Source of the DNA: BD2-11 sp965221785
Lineage (GTDB): Bacteria > Gemmatimonadota > Gemmatimonadetes > Longimicrobiales > Gaopeijiaceae
DNA: 64,000 bases
Reading direction: 5' to 3'
Assembly (NCBI GenBank): GCA_965221785.1
Contig: CBDCSR010000003.1
Location: 310,001-374,000 of the forward strand
In this document: piece after piece, positions 25,168 through 33,632 of the stretch
Position numbering within the stretch: position 1 is the stretch's first letter
Layout of the letters: each line of letters opens with the position of its first letter
Translations under genes and position numbers: made by a program
Notes under the pieces: generated by a model
The model's input: only the letters and a program-made list of their open reading frames with translations
Databases searched by the model: none
What the model was told of the DNA's origin: nothing

Positions 25168-27291
25168 CTATTCCTCGAGCAATCTCAGGAAGGCTTGCTC
25201 GTCCAGCACCGGGACACCCAGCTCTTCGGCCTTCTTCGCCTTGGATCCCGGCTTGTCGCCCCTTACCAGATAGCCGGTGGCCGCACTCACGGACGATACC
25301 ACCCGCCCACCGAGGCTCTCCACGCGCCTCTTCGCCTCGGATCGCGTGATCGAGTCCAGCCTGCCGGTGAAGACGAAGCTCCGGCCGTCGAGCGCGCGGC
25401 TCTCCCGTTCGGGTGGCGGGATGAGCTCGAAGCCCTTGGACAGAATGGCATCGACGGAGGCAGCTCGCGCATCATCGTTGAAGAATCGCGTGATCTTCTC
25501 CGACATGATCGGCCCGATCCCCTCCACCTCCTCCAGCCGCTCCGCAGTGGCTTCCCGGAGCTTCTCGAGATCGCGGAACTCGGCCGCCAGCACACGCGCC
25601 ACCGTGGCCCCCACCTCGGGAATGCCAAGGCCGTAGATGAAGCGCGCGAGTTCCGTCTTCTTCGCGCTCTGAATCGCCGCTGCCAGCTTGCGCGACCTGG
25701 TTTCCGCGAAGCCTTCCAGCTCGAGCAACTGGTCCGGCGCGAGGTCGAAGAGGTCCGCGGGCTGGCGCACCAGCTTCTGGGCGACAAGAAGAGCGACGGT
25801 CTCCGAACCCAGCCCCTCGATGTCGAGCCCGCCCCGCGACACGAAGTGCTCGATGCCGCGCTCCAGCTGCGCCGGACAGCCCAGGCGGTTCGAACACACC
25901 ACGAACGGCCCCTCCTCCACCACGGCCGCTCCGCAACGGGGGCACTCCTCGGGCATCCGAAACGGTTCGCTGCGCGCCCGCCCGGGTTCCTCCACCCGCT
26001 CGACCACCTGCGGAATGACGTCGCCCGCGCGCTGAACGCGGACCAGGTCGCCCGCGCGCACATCCCGGCGCTCCAGCTCCTCGCGGTTGTGCAGCGAGGC
26101 GCGCGACACGGTCACGCCCCCGACCTCCACGGGGCGCAGCAGGGCGAGCGGAGTCAACTTGCCCGTGCGGCCGACCTGCACGGTGATGCGCTCCAGGCGG
26201 GTCACCTCCTGCCGGGGCGCGAACTTGAATGCGAACGCCCACCTCGGATGGTGGGAGGTGCTCCCCAGCGCGGTACGCGGAGCCAGCGCGTTCAGCTTCA
26301 GCACCACTCCGTCGATCTCGTAGTCGAGGTCCTCCCGATCCCGCGCGAACTCGGCGTGATAGGCGATGGCCTCTTCGATGTCGGCGACCTTGCGGGTGCG
26401 GTCCGGCAGCCTCAGTCCCCACCCCCGCAGCGCCTCCACCGCCTCCTCGTCGGTCTCGAAGGCTGCCCCCGGATTGGTGTCGAAGGCCGCCCCCTCGTCA
26501 GCGTCCCCCGCAGGCTGCGAATCGTCCCGCCATTTGATGTCGAGGATGTCGTAGGCGAAGAACTCCAGGGGCCGTGTCCGGGTGATGCGCGAGTCCAGCT
26601 GGCGCAGCGCCCCCGCCGCCGCGTTGCGCGGGTTCGCGTAGGGTTCGAGACCGGCTTCGACACGGGTCCCGTTCAATTCCTCGAAGGAAGAGAGGTACAT
26701 GAGCACCTCGCCCCGGACGGCGAGCAGGGATGGGGTGGGAAAGGCATCGGCCGACTCCGACGGACCACCATCCGAGGGATCGAGCGTCGCCGGCTCCTCT
26801 GCCAACCTCAGTCGCAACGGCACCGAAGGGATGGTACGCGCATTCTCGGTGACGCCCTCGCCCTCCCTCCCGTTGCCGCGGGTGACCGCCCTGTCCAGGA
26901 CACCATCCACGTAGACGAGCTCGAGGGACGACCCGTCCAGCTTGGGCTCCGCCAGGTACTCGACCGGCCCATCCACCGCCTTGCGCACTCGCTCGTCGAA
27001 CCGGCGCGCGTCCTCGGGCGCCTCCGAGGAGTCGAGCGAGAGCATCGCTGCCACATGCCGAACCACGGGAAGCTCGGAGAGCGGATCCGCCCCAACGCGC
27101 CGGGTGGGCGAGTCAGGCGTCACGAGGTCCGGGAACGCCTCCTCGATGGCGCGCAGTTCGTGAAACAGCTTGTCGTAGGCGCCGTCGGAGATCTCCGGCC
27201 GGTTCTCGACATGGTAGAGGTGGTCGTGGCGCGTGATCTCGGCGCGCAGGCGGTCGGCTCGGCGCCGAACTTCCCCCTCGGTTGCGGTCAC
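25168..27291 (-). CDS. ligA: NAD-dependent DNA ligase
   Basis: 707 residues, slightly longer than the usual 670. Order: Ia domain (DHLYHVENRPEISDGAYDKL), adenylation domain with active-site Lys117 in AEPKLDGSSLEL, OB fold, Cys4 zinc finger (CPRCGAAV...CSNRLGCPAQL), helix-hairpin-helix repeats, and a C-terminal BRCT domain (FVFTGRLDSITRSEAKRRVESLGGRV). It seals nicks in replication and repair. Two oddities are extra segments near residues 163-183 and 255-280; the second contains an 8-residue near-tandem repeat. The TRGDGTTGEDVT region of most LigA reads TRGNGREGEGVT, so a conserved Asp is Asn. Whether this is the sole housekeeping copy cannot be seen. Confidence 0.92.
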   Translation of the reverse strand: MTATEGEVRRRADRLRAEITRHDHLYHVENRPEISDGAYDKLFHELRAIEEAFPDLVTPDSPTRRVGADPLSELPVVRHVAAMLSLDSSEAPEDARRFDERVRKAVDGPVEYLAEPKLDGSSLELVYVDGVLDRAVTRGNGREGEGVTENARTIPSVPLRLRLAEEPATLDPSDGGPSESADAFPTPSLLAVRGEVLMYLSSFEELNGTRVEAGLEPYANPRNAAAGALRQLDSRITRTRPLEFFAYDILDIKWRDDSQPAGDADEGAAFDTNPGAAFETDEEAVEALRGWGLRLPDRTRKVADIEEAIAYHAEFARDREDLDYEIDGVVLKLNALAPRTALGSTSHHPRWAFAFKFAPRQEVTRLERITVQVGRTGKLTPLALLRPVEVGGVTVSRASLHNREELERRDVRAGDLVRVQRAGDVIPQVVERVEEPGRARSEPFRMPEECPRCGAAVVEEGPFVVCSNRLGCPAQLERGIEHFVSRGGLDIEGLGSETVALLVAQKLVRQPADLFDLAPDQLLELEGFAETRSRKLAAAIQSAKKTELARFIYGLGIPEVGATVARVLAAEFRDLEKLREATAERLEEVEGIGPIMSEKITRFFNDDARAASVDAILSKGFELIPPPERESRALDGRSFVFTGRLDSITRSEAKRRVESLGGRVVSSVSAATGYLVRGDKPGSKAKKAEELGVPVLDEQAFLRLLEE
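26453..26500. repeat. 24-bp tandem repeat within ligA
   Basis: Two adjacent 24-bp units with differences in several positions. In the protein they read DEGAAFDT and NPGAAFET, inside a segment absent from the common LigA core. Slippage duplication is the simplest explanation. Confidence 0.7.
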
Positions 27292-27616
27292 GTCCTGGTT
27301 CTCAAGGGGTCAGAGAGGCTCCTCGGGCTGGTCCGGACATGGATTGTGCCCGCCTTCGATGACGAATGACACAACGATAACCTCAACGCCATGGCCACGC
27401 TCCGGGAGGACTCGCCGCACAGGCGGCGAGCGGGTCCAGCGCCGATGGCCCTCTTGACCGGCGGGAGTCGGCATACTTCCTTTTCCGCCACGCTGCAGCC
27501 CGGCGCATCATCACGCGAAGCCAACGCCGACTTCCGTCGGCCGCCGATCCCGGTTCTCGCGCCGCGAGAAGCTCTCGACACTCTGTTGCGAGCCAGACCT
27601 CCGCGCGGATGAGACC
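27292..27616. other. Intergenic gap between divergent DNA and RNA ligase genes
   Basis: 325 bp containing the start regions of both ligases. I see no gene, strong promoter, terminator or repeat. A TTGACC at 27454-27459 on the plus strand lacks a -10 at the right distance. Confidence 0.4.
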
Positions 27617-28636
27617 ATGCTGGGACGCTACGGAAAGATCTTCGGCCTCGGCCACCGTGCGACGAAGGGACTGCTCGACAAGCCCGTCGTCGTGGAAGAG
27701 AAGGTGGATGGCTCGCAGATCAGTTGGGGTCTGGTCGGCGAGCCGCCGCGCCTGTGGGCCCGATCCAAGCGGCTGACGCTCGATCTGGACGAGCCGCCGA
27801 ACCTCTTCGCCCCGTCCGTTGCGTCGATCCGGCGGATGGCGGAAGACGGCCTGCTGTCGCCGGGCGTCGTCTATCGCGGCGAGGCGATGGGCCGGCCGCG
27901 CCACAACACGCTCACCTATGGCCGTGTGCCGCAGGGCCACATCGCTCTCTTCGATGTCGACGCCGGCACTCAGGACTACCTCGGCTACGAGGAGAAAGCC
28001 CGGGTGGCGACCCGGCTGGGGATCGAGGCGGTGCCCCTCCTCTTCGAGGGGATGCTGTCGAGCGCGTCCCGGCTGGAGAAGCTGCTGGAGCTGGAGTCGT
28101 TCCTGGGCGGGGCCAGGATCGAGGGCGTGGTCATCAAGCGTGCCCACCAGGTTCCCCTCTTCGGCGAGGATGGTCTTCCGCTCCGGGCCAAGTTCGTTTC
28201 CGAGAAGTTCAAGGAGGCCCACGCCCTCAACCCGGACTGGAAACGCCTCAGGCAGACCGAGTTCCTGAAGGTCCTGGCGGAATCGGTTTCCGACCCGACC
28301 CGGTGGGAGAAGGTGGTGACCGGGCTATTGGCCGAGGGATTGATCGAAGGAGGCACCCCGGTCGAGATCGGCCGGATCATCCGCCACATCCGCGAGGACG
28401 TGCGCGAGGAGTGCCTGGACGACCTCAAGGACCGCCTGTGGAAGCACTTCGAGAAGCGCTTCGACGGCGCGGTCACCAAGGGGTTCCCCGAGTGGTACAA
28501 GAAGCGGCTGGCGGACCGGACGGACTGGCCCCAGTCCTGGTTGCGAGCGGCGGACGAAGCGATGAGGAACGCTCCACCGGGGCCCACCGCGTTGGAACAT
28601 CTGCAATCCGACCGGAACCGGCTCGAACGTCGGTGA
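27617..28636 (+). CDS. RNA ligase family protein (T4 Rnl2-like nucleotidyltransferase)
   Basis: 339 residues. Covalent nucleotidyltransferase motifs are in order: motif I EEKVDGSQISW (Lys29 would be adenylated), motif III-like YRGEAMGRPRHNTLTYGR, motif IV GARIEGVVIK and motif V RAKFVSEKFKEAH. This is the RNA_ligase (PF09414-type) family, which seals or end-labels broken RNA; many bacterial members have unknown substrates. The C-terminal 120 residues are helical and charged, without a recognisable domain. ATG at 27617 is the first start with homology-like sequence. It diverges from ligA. Confidence 0.82.
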   Translation: MLGRYGKIFGLGHRATKGLLDKPVVVEEKVDGSQISWGLVGEPPRLWARSKRLTLDLDEPPNLFAPSVASIRRMAEDGLLSPGVVYRGEAMGRPRHNTLTYGRVPQGHIALFDVDAGTQDYLGYEEKARVATRLGIEAVPLLFEGMLSSASRLEKLLELESFLGGARIEGVVIKRAHQVPLFGEDGLPLRAKFVSEKFKEAHALNPDWKRLRQTEFLKVLAESVSDPTRWEKVVTGLLAEGLIEGGTPVEIGRIIRHIREDVREECLDDLKDRLWKHFEKRFDGAVTKGFPEWYKKRLADRTDWPQSWLRAADEAMRNAPPGPTALEHLQSDRNRLERR

Positions 28637-28737
28637 AGCCTTTGGTCGCCAACCGCGCAGGGGTAACCGTTCGCCCCTCCGCCCCGCTTCGCCTAGATTT
28701 CCCCGCTCATGCCCGATCCGTTCATCCCGGAGGACCC

Positions 28738-30381
28738 ATGCCGCGCCATCAGCCATCCCGAGGCTTTCTGCCAACTCTGGTGACCTGCGTCCTTGCCGCG
28801 ATCCTGCTCCCCGCCTCGACCGAGGCCCAGATGGAGCCCACCACCCCCCGCGGCGCCGACGAGGGCGAGGGCCCCTTCGATCGCCTGGTCATCCGCGGAG
28901 TGACGGTCATCGACGGCACCGGCTCGCCGCCCCGGGGGCCCATGGACGTGGTCATCGAGAACGATCGCATCGTCGAGGTGGCGTCGGTGGGTTACCCGCT
29001 GGTTGATATCAACGAGCAGCGCCGCCCCGAGGCGGGCGATCACGAGATCGACGGCGAGGGGATGTTCCTGCTCCCTGGTTTCGTCGACATGCATGCCCAT
29101 ACGGGAGGGGTCCCCAAGGCGCCGCAGGGCGAATACGTCTACAAGCTCTGGATGGGACACGGGATTACCACCTCCCGCGGCGTGCCCCACGGGAACTTCG
29201 AGTGGCAGTTGCGCGAGAAGGCGCTGGCGGCTCAAAACAACATCGTCGCGCCCCACATGTACTCGTACGCGCGCCCAGGGAGCGGCGAGGGCTGGGGCGG
29301 ACGCCTGATCATCACCCCGGAAGACGCGCGCGAGTGGGTGCGCTGGGCGGCCTCCCAGGAAATCGAGGGCCAGACCATCGACGGCCTCAAGCTGGGCGCC
29401 TACGACCCCGAGATCATGGCCGCGCTCATCGATGAGGCGCATCGATTCGACCTCGAGACCGTCGCCCACCTCGACCAGATGGGCATGGCGCGCATGACCG
29501 CGGTCGAGGCGGCCCGCGCCGGACTGGACATGATGACGCACTACTACGGCCTCATGGAGTCCATGCTCACCGACTACTCGGTCCAGGACTGGCCCCTCGA
29601 CTACAACTACAACGACGAGCAACACCGCTTCGGCAACGTGGGGCGGCTCTGGTACCAGGCCGCGGAGCCCGGCAGCGAGCAGTGGGAGGATCTCATCGAC
29701 GAGTTTCTGGAGCTGGGCTTCGGGCTCGATCCCACGATGACCATCTACGAGGCCAGCCGCGACGTCATGCGCGCCCGCGAGGCGGACTACCATGACGAGT
29801 ACACGCTTCCGTCGCAGGAGGAGTTCTACCGGCCCAGCCGGGTGGCGCACGGGTCCTACTGGTTCTACTGGACCACCGAGGACGAGTACCACTGGCGCAG
29901 GTTCTACCAGAAGTGGATGCACTTCCTGAACGACTACAAGAACGCCGGCGGGATCGTTACCACGGGCTCGGATTCGGGCTTCATCTACAAGCTCTACGGC
30001 TTCGACTACATCCGCGAGTTCGAGCTGCTGCGCGAGGCCGGCTTCCATCCCGTCGAGGTGATCCGCTCCGCCACTCTGTATCCGGCGCAGATGCTCACCA
30101 AGTACGGCGACGAGCCGGCAGACTTCGGCATCATTCGCGCCGGCACCCGCGCCGACCTGGTTCTGGTGGATGAGAATCCGCTCGAGAACCTGAAGGTGCT
30201 GTACGGCAACGGCGCGCCCAAACTGGACGACGAAACCGGGGTGCCCGGGCGCGTCGGCGGGATCAAGTACACGATCAAGGACGGCATCATCTACGATGCC
30301 CAGCAGCTGCTCGAGGACGTGCGCGAGATGGTGCGTCAGGCCAAGGAGCGGGCCGCAGTCTCGGACAGCCTGGAGCGGTAG
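28738..30381 (+). CDS. Exported amidohydrolase-family metal-dependent hydrolase
   Basis: 547 residues with signal peptide (LPTLVTCVLAAILLPASTEAQ) and a start preceded by GGAGG five bases before the ATG. Amidohydrolase pattern: VIRGVTVIDGTGSPPRGPMDVVIENDRIVEV, metal-binding FVDMHAHTGG, SRGVPHGN, VAHLDQMGMARM, catalytic Asp in TGSDSGFIYK, and ADLVLVDENPLENL at the C-terminus. Members hydrolyse cyclic amides, dipeptides or hydantoins. The central WDLN-like aromatic-rich region (EEFYRPSRVAHGSYWFYWTTEDE) is unusual. Periplasmic; no substrate can be assigned. Confidence 0.87.
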   Translation: MPRHQPSRGFLPTLVTCVLAAILLPASTEAQMEPTTPRGADEGEGPFDRLVIRGVTVIDGTGSPPRGPMDVVIENDRIVEVASVGYPLVDINEQRRPEAGDHEIDGEGMFLLPGFVDMHAHTGGVPKAPQGEYVYKLWMGHGITTSRGVPHGNFEWQLREKALAAQNNIVAPHMYSYARPGSGEGWGGRLIITPEDAREWVRWAASQEIEGQTIDGLKLGAYDPEIMAALIDEAHRFDLETVAHLDQMGMARMTAVEAARAGLDMMTHYYGLMESMLTDYSVQDWPLDYNYNDEQHRFGNVGRLWYQAAEPGSEQWEDLIDEFLELGFGLDPTMTIYEASRDVMRAREADYHDEYTLPSQEEFYRPSRVAHGSYWFYWTTEDEYHWRRFYQKWMHFLNDYKNAGGIVTTGSDSGFIYKLYGFDYIREFELLREAGFHPVEVIRSATLYPAQMLTKYGDEPADFGIIRAGTRADLVLVDENPLENLKVLYGNGAPKLDDETGVPGRVGGIKYTIKDGIIYDAQQLLEDVREMVRQAKERAAVSDSLER

Positions 30382-30402
30382 GCGCGGTCGCGGGCTTCCC
30401 GG

Positions 30403-31626
30403 ATGACGCCCCGCAGCCCGGACGGCCGGGCGCTCCTCGACATCGCCCGGCTGCGGGCCGACACCCCCGGCTGCGGGGAGCGGATCCACCTGAACAACGC
30501 GGGCGCCGGCCTCATGCCGGCGCCCGCGTTGCGTGCCGCTCGCGACCATCTGGAACTGGAGGCCCACATCGGCGGCTACGAAGCCGCCGATGTGCGCGCC
30601 GACCAGGTCGCCGCCGCCTACGACGCGGTCGCCGGGCTGCTCGGGGTGGCGCCCGCCAACATCGCGTTCATGGAGAACGCCACCGCGGCCTTCAACCAGG
30701 CGCTCTCGTGCGTCCCCTTCCGCCGCGGGGACGTGCTGGTCACCAGCACGAACGACTACGTCTCCAACCAGATCGCCTACCTGTCGCTGCAGGCCCGCCT
30801 GGGGGTGGAGGTGGTGCGGGCGCCCGACCTGCCCGAGGGAGGCGTCGACCCGGCCGCGGTGGCGAGCATCATCCACCGGCGGGGCGCGCGCCTGGTCGCG
30901 CTCACCCACGTGCCCACCAGCTCCGGGCTGGTGCAGGCGGTCGAGGAGGTGGGGCAGGCCTGCCGCGAGCGCGGCGTCCTCTACCTGGTCGACGCCTGCC
31001 AGTCGGTGGGGCAGATGCCGGTGGACGCGCGCGCCATCGGCTGCGACTTCCTCTCGGCCACCGGCCGCAAGTTCCTGCGCGGGCCGCGCGGGGCGGGCTT
31101 CCTCTACGTCTCCGACCGCGTCCTGGACATGGACCTCGAACCCCTGCTGCCGGACCTGCGGGGCGCCCACTGGATCGACACGGACCTCTACCAGCCAGCC
31201 CCGGACGCCACCCGTTTCGAGAACTGGGAGTTCGCCTACGCGCTGGTGCTCGCGACCGGCGAGGCGGTGCGCTACGCGACCCGGCTGGGACTCGAACCCA
31301 TCCGCGAGCGGGCATGGGGTCTCGCGGACTTCGCCCGCGCAACGCTGGGCGCGCTGGATCGCGCGACCGTCCTGGACCAGGGGCGGGTCCGCTCCGCCAT
31401 CGTCTCGGTGCACCTGGCGGGCTGCGACCCGGTCGAGCTCGTCCACGAGCTGCGCGAGCGGGGCATCAACACCTCCGCCACGCCGCACGACTACGCCCTG
31501 ATCGACCTGGACGCCAAGGGCGTCGACAGCACCCTGCGCGTCTCTCCCCACTACTACAACACCCGCGCCGAAATCGAGACGCTCGCGGAAGCGCTCCAGG
31601 AGTTTTCGCGGAACGGGCCGGGTTAG
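30403..31626 (+). CDS. Class V aminotransferase / cysteine desulfurase-like PLP enzyme
   Basis: 407 residues, fold type I. It shows IHLNNAGAGLMPAPALRAARDHLELEAHIGGYEAADV, FMENATAAFNQAL, LTHVPTSSGLVQAVEEVG, LVDACQSVGQMPVDARAIGCDFLSATG and the PLP Lys in GRKFLRGPRGAGFLY. No catalytic cysteine loop of the SufS type is apparent, so desulfurase activity is doubtful; selenocysteine-lyase or isopenicillin-N-epimerase-like enzymes are alternatives. It lies 21 bp after the amidohydrolase and 25 bp before the TPR lipoprotein, probably one operon. Confidence 0.83.
   Translation: MTPRSPDGRALLDIARLRADTPGCGERIHLNNAGAGLMPAPALRAARDHLELEAHIGGYEAADVRADQVAAAYDAVAGLLGVAPANIAFMENATAAFNQALSCVPFRRGDVLVTSTNDYVSNQIAYLSLQARLGVEVVRAPDLPEGGVDPAAVASIIHRRGARLVALTHVPTSSGLVQAVEEVGQACRERGVLYLVDACQSVGQMPVDARAIGCDFLSATGRKFLRGPRGAGFLYVSDRVLDMDLEPLLPDLRGAHWIDTDLYQPAPDATRFENWEFAYALVLATGEAVRYATRLGLEPIRERAWGLADFARATLGALDRATVLDQGRVRSAIVSVHLAGCDPVELVHELRERGINTSATPHDYALIDLDAKGVDSTLRVSPHYYNTRAEIETLAEALQEFSRNGPG
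30498..30528. repeat. 13-bp perfect inverted repeat inside coding region
   Basis: CGCGGGCGCCGGC at 30498-30510 is the exact complement of 30516-30528 across a 5-base loop. It encodes the N-terminal AGAGLMPAPAL segment of the PLP enzyme. The hairpin would be very stable in mRNA. Confidence 0.75.
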
Positions 31627-31651
31627 TCCTCTTGATCACCAGGACAGCGCC

Positions 31652-32650
31652 ATGAAGCACCATCGACCCTTCGCCGCCGTTGCCATCCTCCTCCCGGCGC
31701 TCGCCCTCGCTACCTGCACCCGGGACGCCCCGCCCTCCGGGAATGCCCCCGCGGACGAGCCCGCCGCCAGCGAAGCGGGCCGCCCGCTCCCCGAAGGCGC
31801 CCAGGCCATCTCCCTCCTTGGCGAACCCCTGTATCCCAACCCCGCGCCTTCCGACATCGCGGCGCAGCAGGCCGTGGACATCGATGTGGCCCGCGCCGAC
31901 TACGACGCCGCCCCGAACGACGCCGACGCCATCATCTGGCTGGGCCGCCGCATCGGTTACACGGGGCTCTATCGCGAGGCCATCGACGTCTTCAGCGAAG
32001 GGATCGAAAAGCATCCCGCGGACGCCCGCATGTATCGCCACCGGGGCCATCGCTGGATCAGCGTGCGCGAATTCGACCGGGCCATCGACGACCTCTCCCA
32101 CGCGGCCTCCCTGGAAGAAGGCGAGCCCGACGAGGTGGAGCCGGACGGCCAGCCCAACGCGCTCGGCATCCCCACCAGCACCCTCCAGTCCAACATCCAC
32201 TACCACCTGGCGCTGGCCCACTACCTGAAGGGCGACTTCGAGGCCGCCGTCCCGGCCTACGAGGCCTACATCGCCGTCACCACCAACCCGGACCAGCTGG
32301 TCGCGATCTCGCACTGGTGGTACATGGCGCTCCGCCGCCTGGGTCGCGACGAAGAGGCCGCGGCCGTCCTCGAGCCCGTGACCGCCGACCTGAACGTGAT
32401 CGAGAACACCTCCTACCACCAGCTCCTGCTGATGTACAAGGGGGAGATCGAAGCCGACGAACTGTGGGATCCGGAGCAGGACGACCCGTCCGGCGTGGCT
32501 ATCGCCTACGGCGTGGCGACCTGGCACCTCTACAACGGGCGCGAGGAGCAGGCGGCAGAAATGTACCGCCGCATTCTGGAGGGCTCGGGCTGGGCCGGCT
32601 TCGGCCATATCGCGGCGGAAGCCGAGATCGCGCGCCTGCAAACCGGCTGA
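31652..32650 (+). CDS. TPR-containing exported (lipo)protein
   Basis: 332 residues with signal peptide and a lipobox-like LALATC (Cys about residue 22; Thr at -1 is unusual). The mature part contains TPR-like helical pairs, e.g. ADAIIWLGRRIGYTGLYREAIDVFSEGIEKHPADARMYRHRGHRWISVREFDRAIDDLSHA, and further pairs to the end (LHYLKGDF, LYNGREEQAAEMYRRILEG). Likely a periplasmic protein-protein interaction or outer-membrane-linked scaffold; function unknown. It ends 25 bp before the suf promoter. Confidence 0.8.
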   Translation: MKHHRPFAAVAILLPALALATCTRDAPPSGNAPADEPAASEAGRPLPEGAQAISLLGEPLYPNPAPSDIAAQQAVDIDVARADYDAAPNDADAIIWLGRRIGYTGLYREAIDVFSEGIEKHPADARMYRHRGHRWISVREFDRAIDDLSHAASLEEGEPDEVEPDGQPNALGIPTSTLQSNIHYHLALAHYLKGDFEAAVPAYEAYIAVTTNPDQLVAISHWWYMALRRLGRDEEAAAVLEPVTADLNVIENTSYHQLLLMYKGEIEADELWDPEQDDPSGVAIAYGVATWHLYNGREEQAAEMYRRILEGSGWAGFGHIAAEAEIARLQTG

Positions 32651-32675
32651 TCCGCGTCGGCCCGGCTTCATCTGC

Positions 32676-32704
32676 TTGACCCTTCGGACGCCCAATTCTA
32701 GATT
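32676..32704 (+). promoter_or_regulatory. Sigma70-type promoter of the suf operon
   Basis: TTGACC (-35) at 32676-32681 and TAGATT (-10) at 32699-32704, separated by 17 bases. This is the best promoter I can see in the window. It lies 114 bp upstream of sufC and 26 bp after the stop of the TPR gene, so the suf operon has its own start about 32711. Confidence 0.7.
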
Positions 32705-32712
32705 CCTGAAAC

Positions 32713-32727
32713 CGAGAATCATTCTTG
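32713..32727. promoter_or_regulatory. Fur/PerR-like 7-1-7 dyad over the suf transcription start
   Basis: AGAAT-C-ATTCT at 32715-32725 is a perfect dyad around one central base, and extends to a 15-base 7-1-7 site with about 10 of 14 positions like the Fur-family consensus (TGATAAT-N-ATTATCA). It overlaps the expected start point, where a repressor would block transcription. No Fur-family gene is in the window. Confidence 0.45.
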
Positions 32728-32733
32728 ATTACA

Positions 32734-32753
32734 AGGGCTCCGAGGGGAGCCCT
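32734..32753 (+). other. Leader hairpin in the suf 5' UTR
   Basis: AGGGCTCC and GGAGCCCT form a perfect 8-bp stem with a GAGG tetraloop. A pyrimidine-rich stretch follows (cagtcttctccc) but no T-run, so attenuation is possible only in theory. Confidence 0.45.
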
Positions 32754-32817
32754 CAGTCTTCTCCCACCCACGGGCTCCCGCCTCTGCGCGGACCGGCATC
32801 CCCGATCATCGACAGCA

Positions 32818-33603
<786 letters not shown>

Positions 33604-33632
33604 CGACGAACGGCCAACCCGCGAGGTCCGAC

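Noticed and set aside
27454..27480. TTGACC as promoter for the RNA ligase gene
   Set aside because: Spacing to any -10-like hexamer is only 12-14 bases.
28693..31551. A 952-codon minus-strand frame
   Set aside because: It spans antisense to two well-supported plus-strand enzymes and has no motif, so it is a shadow.
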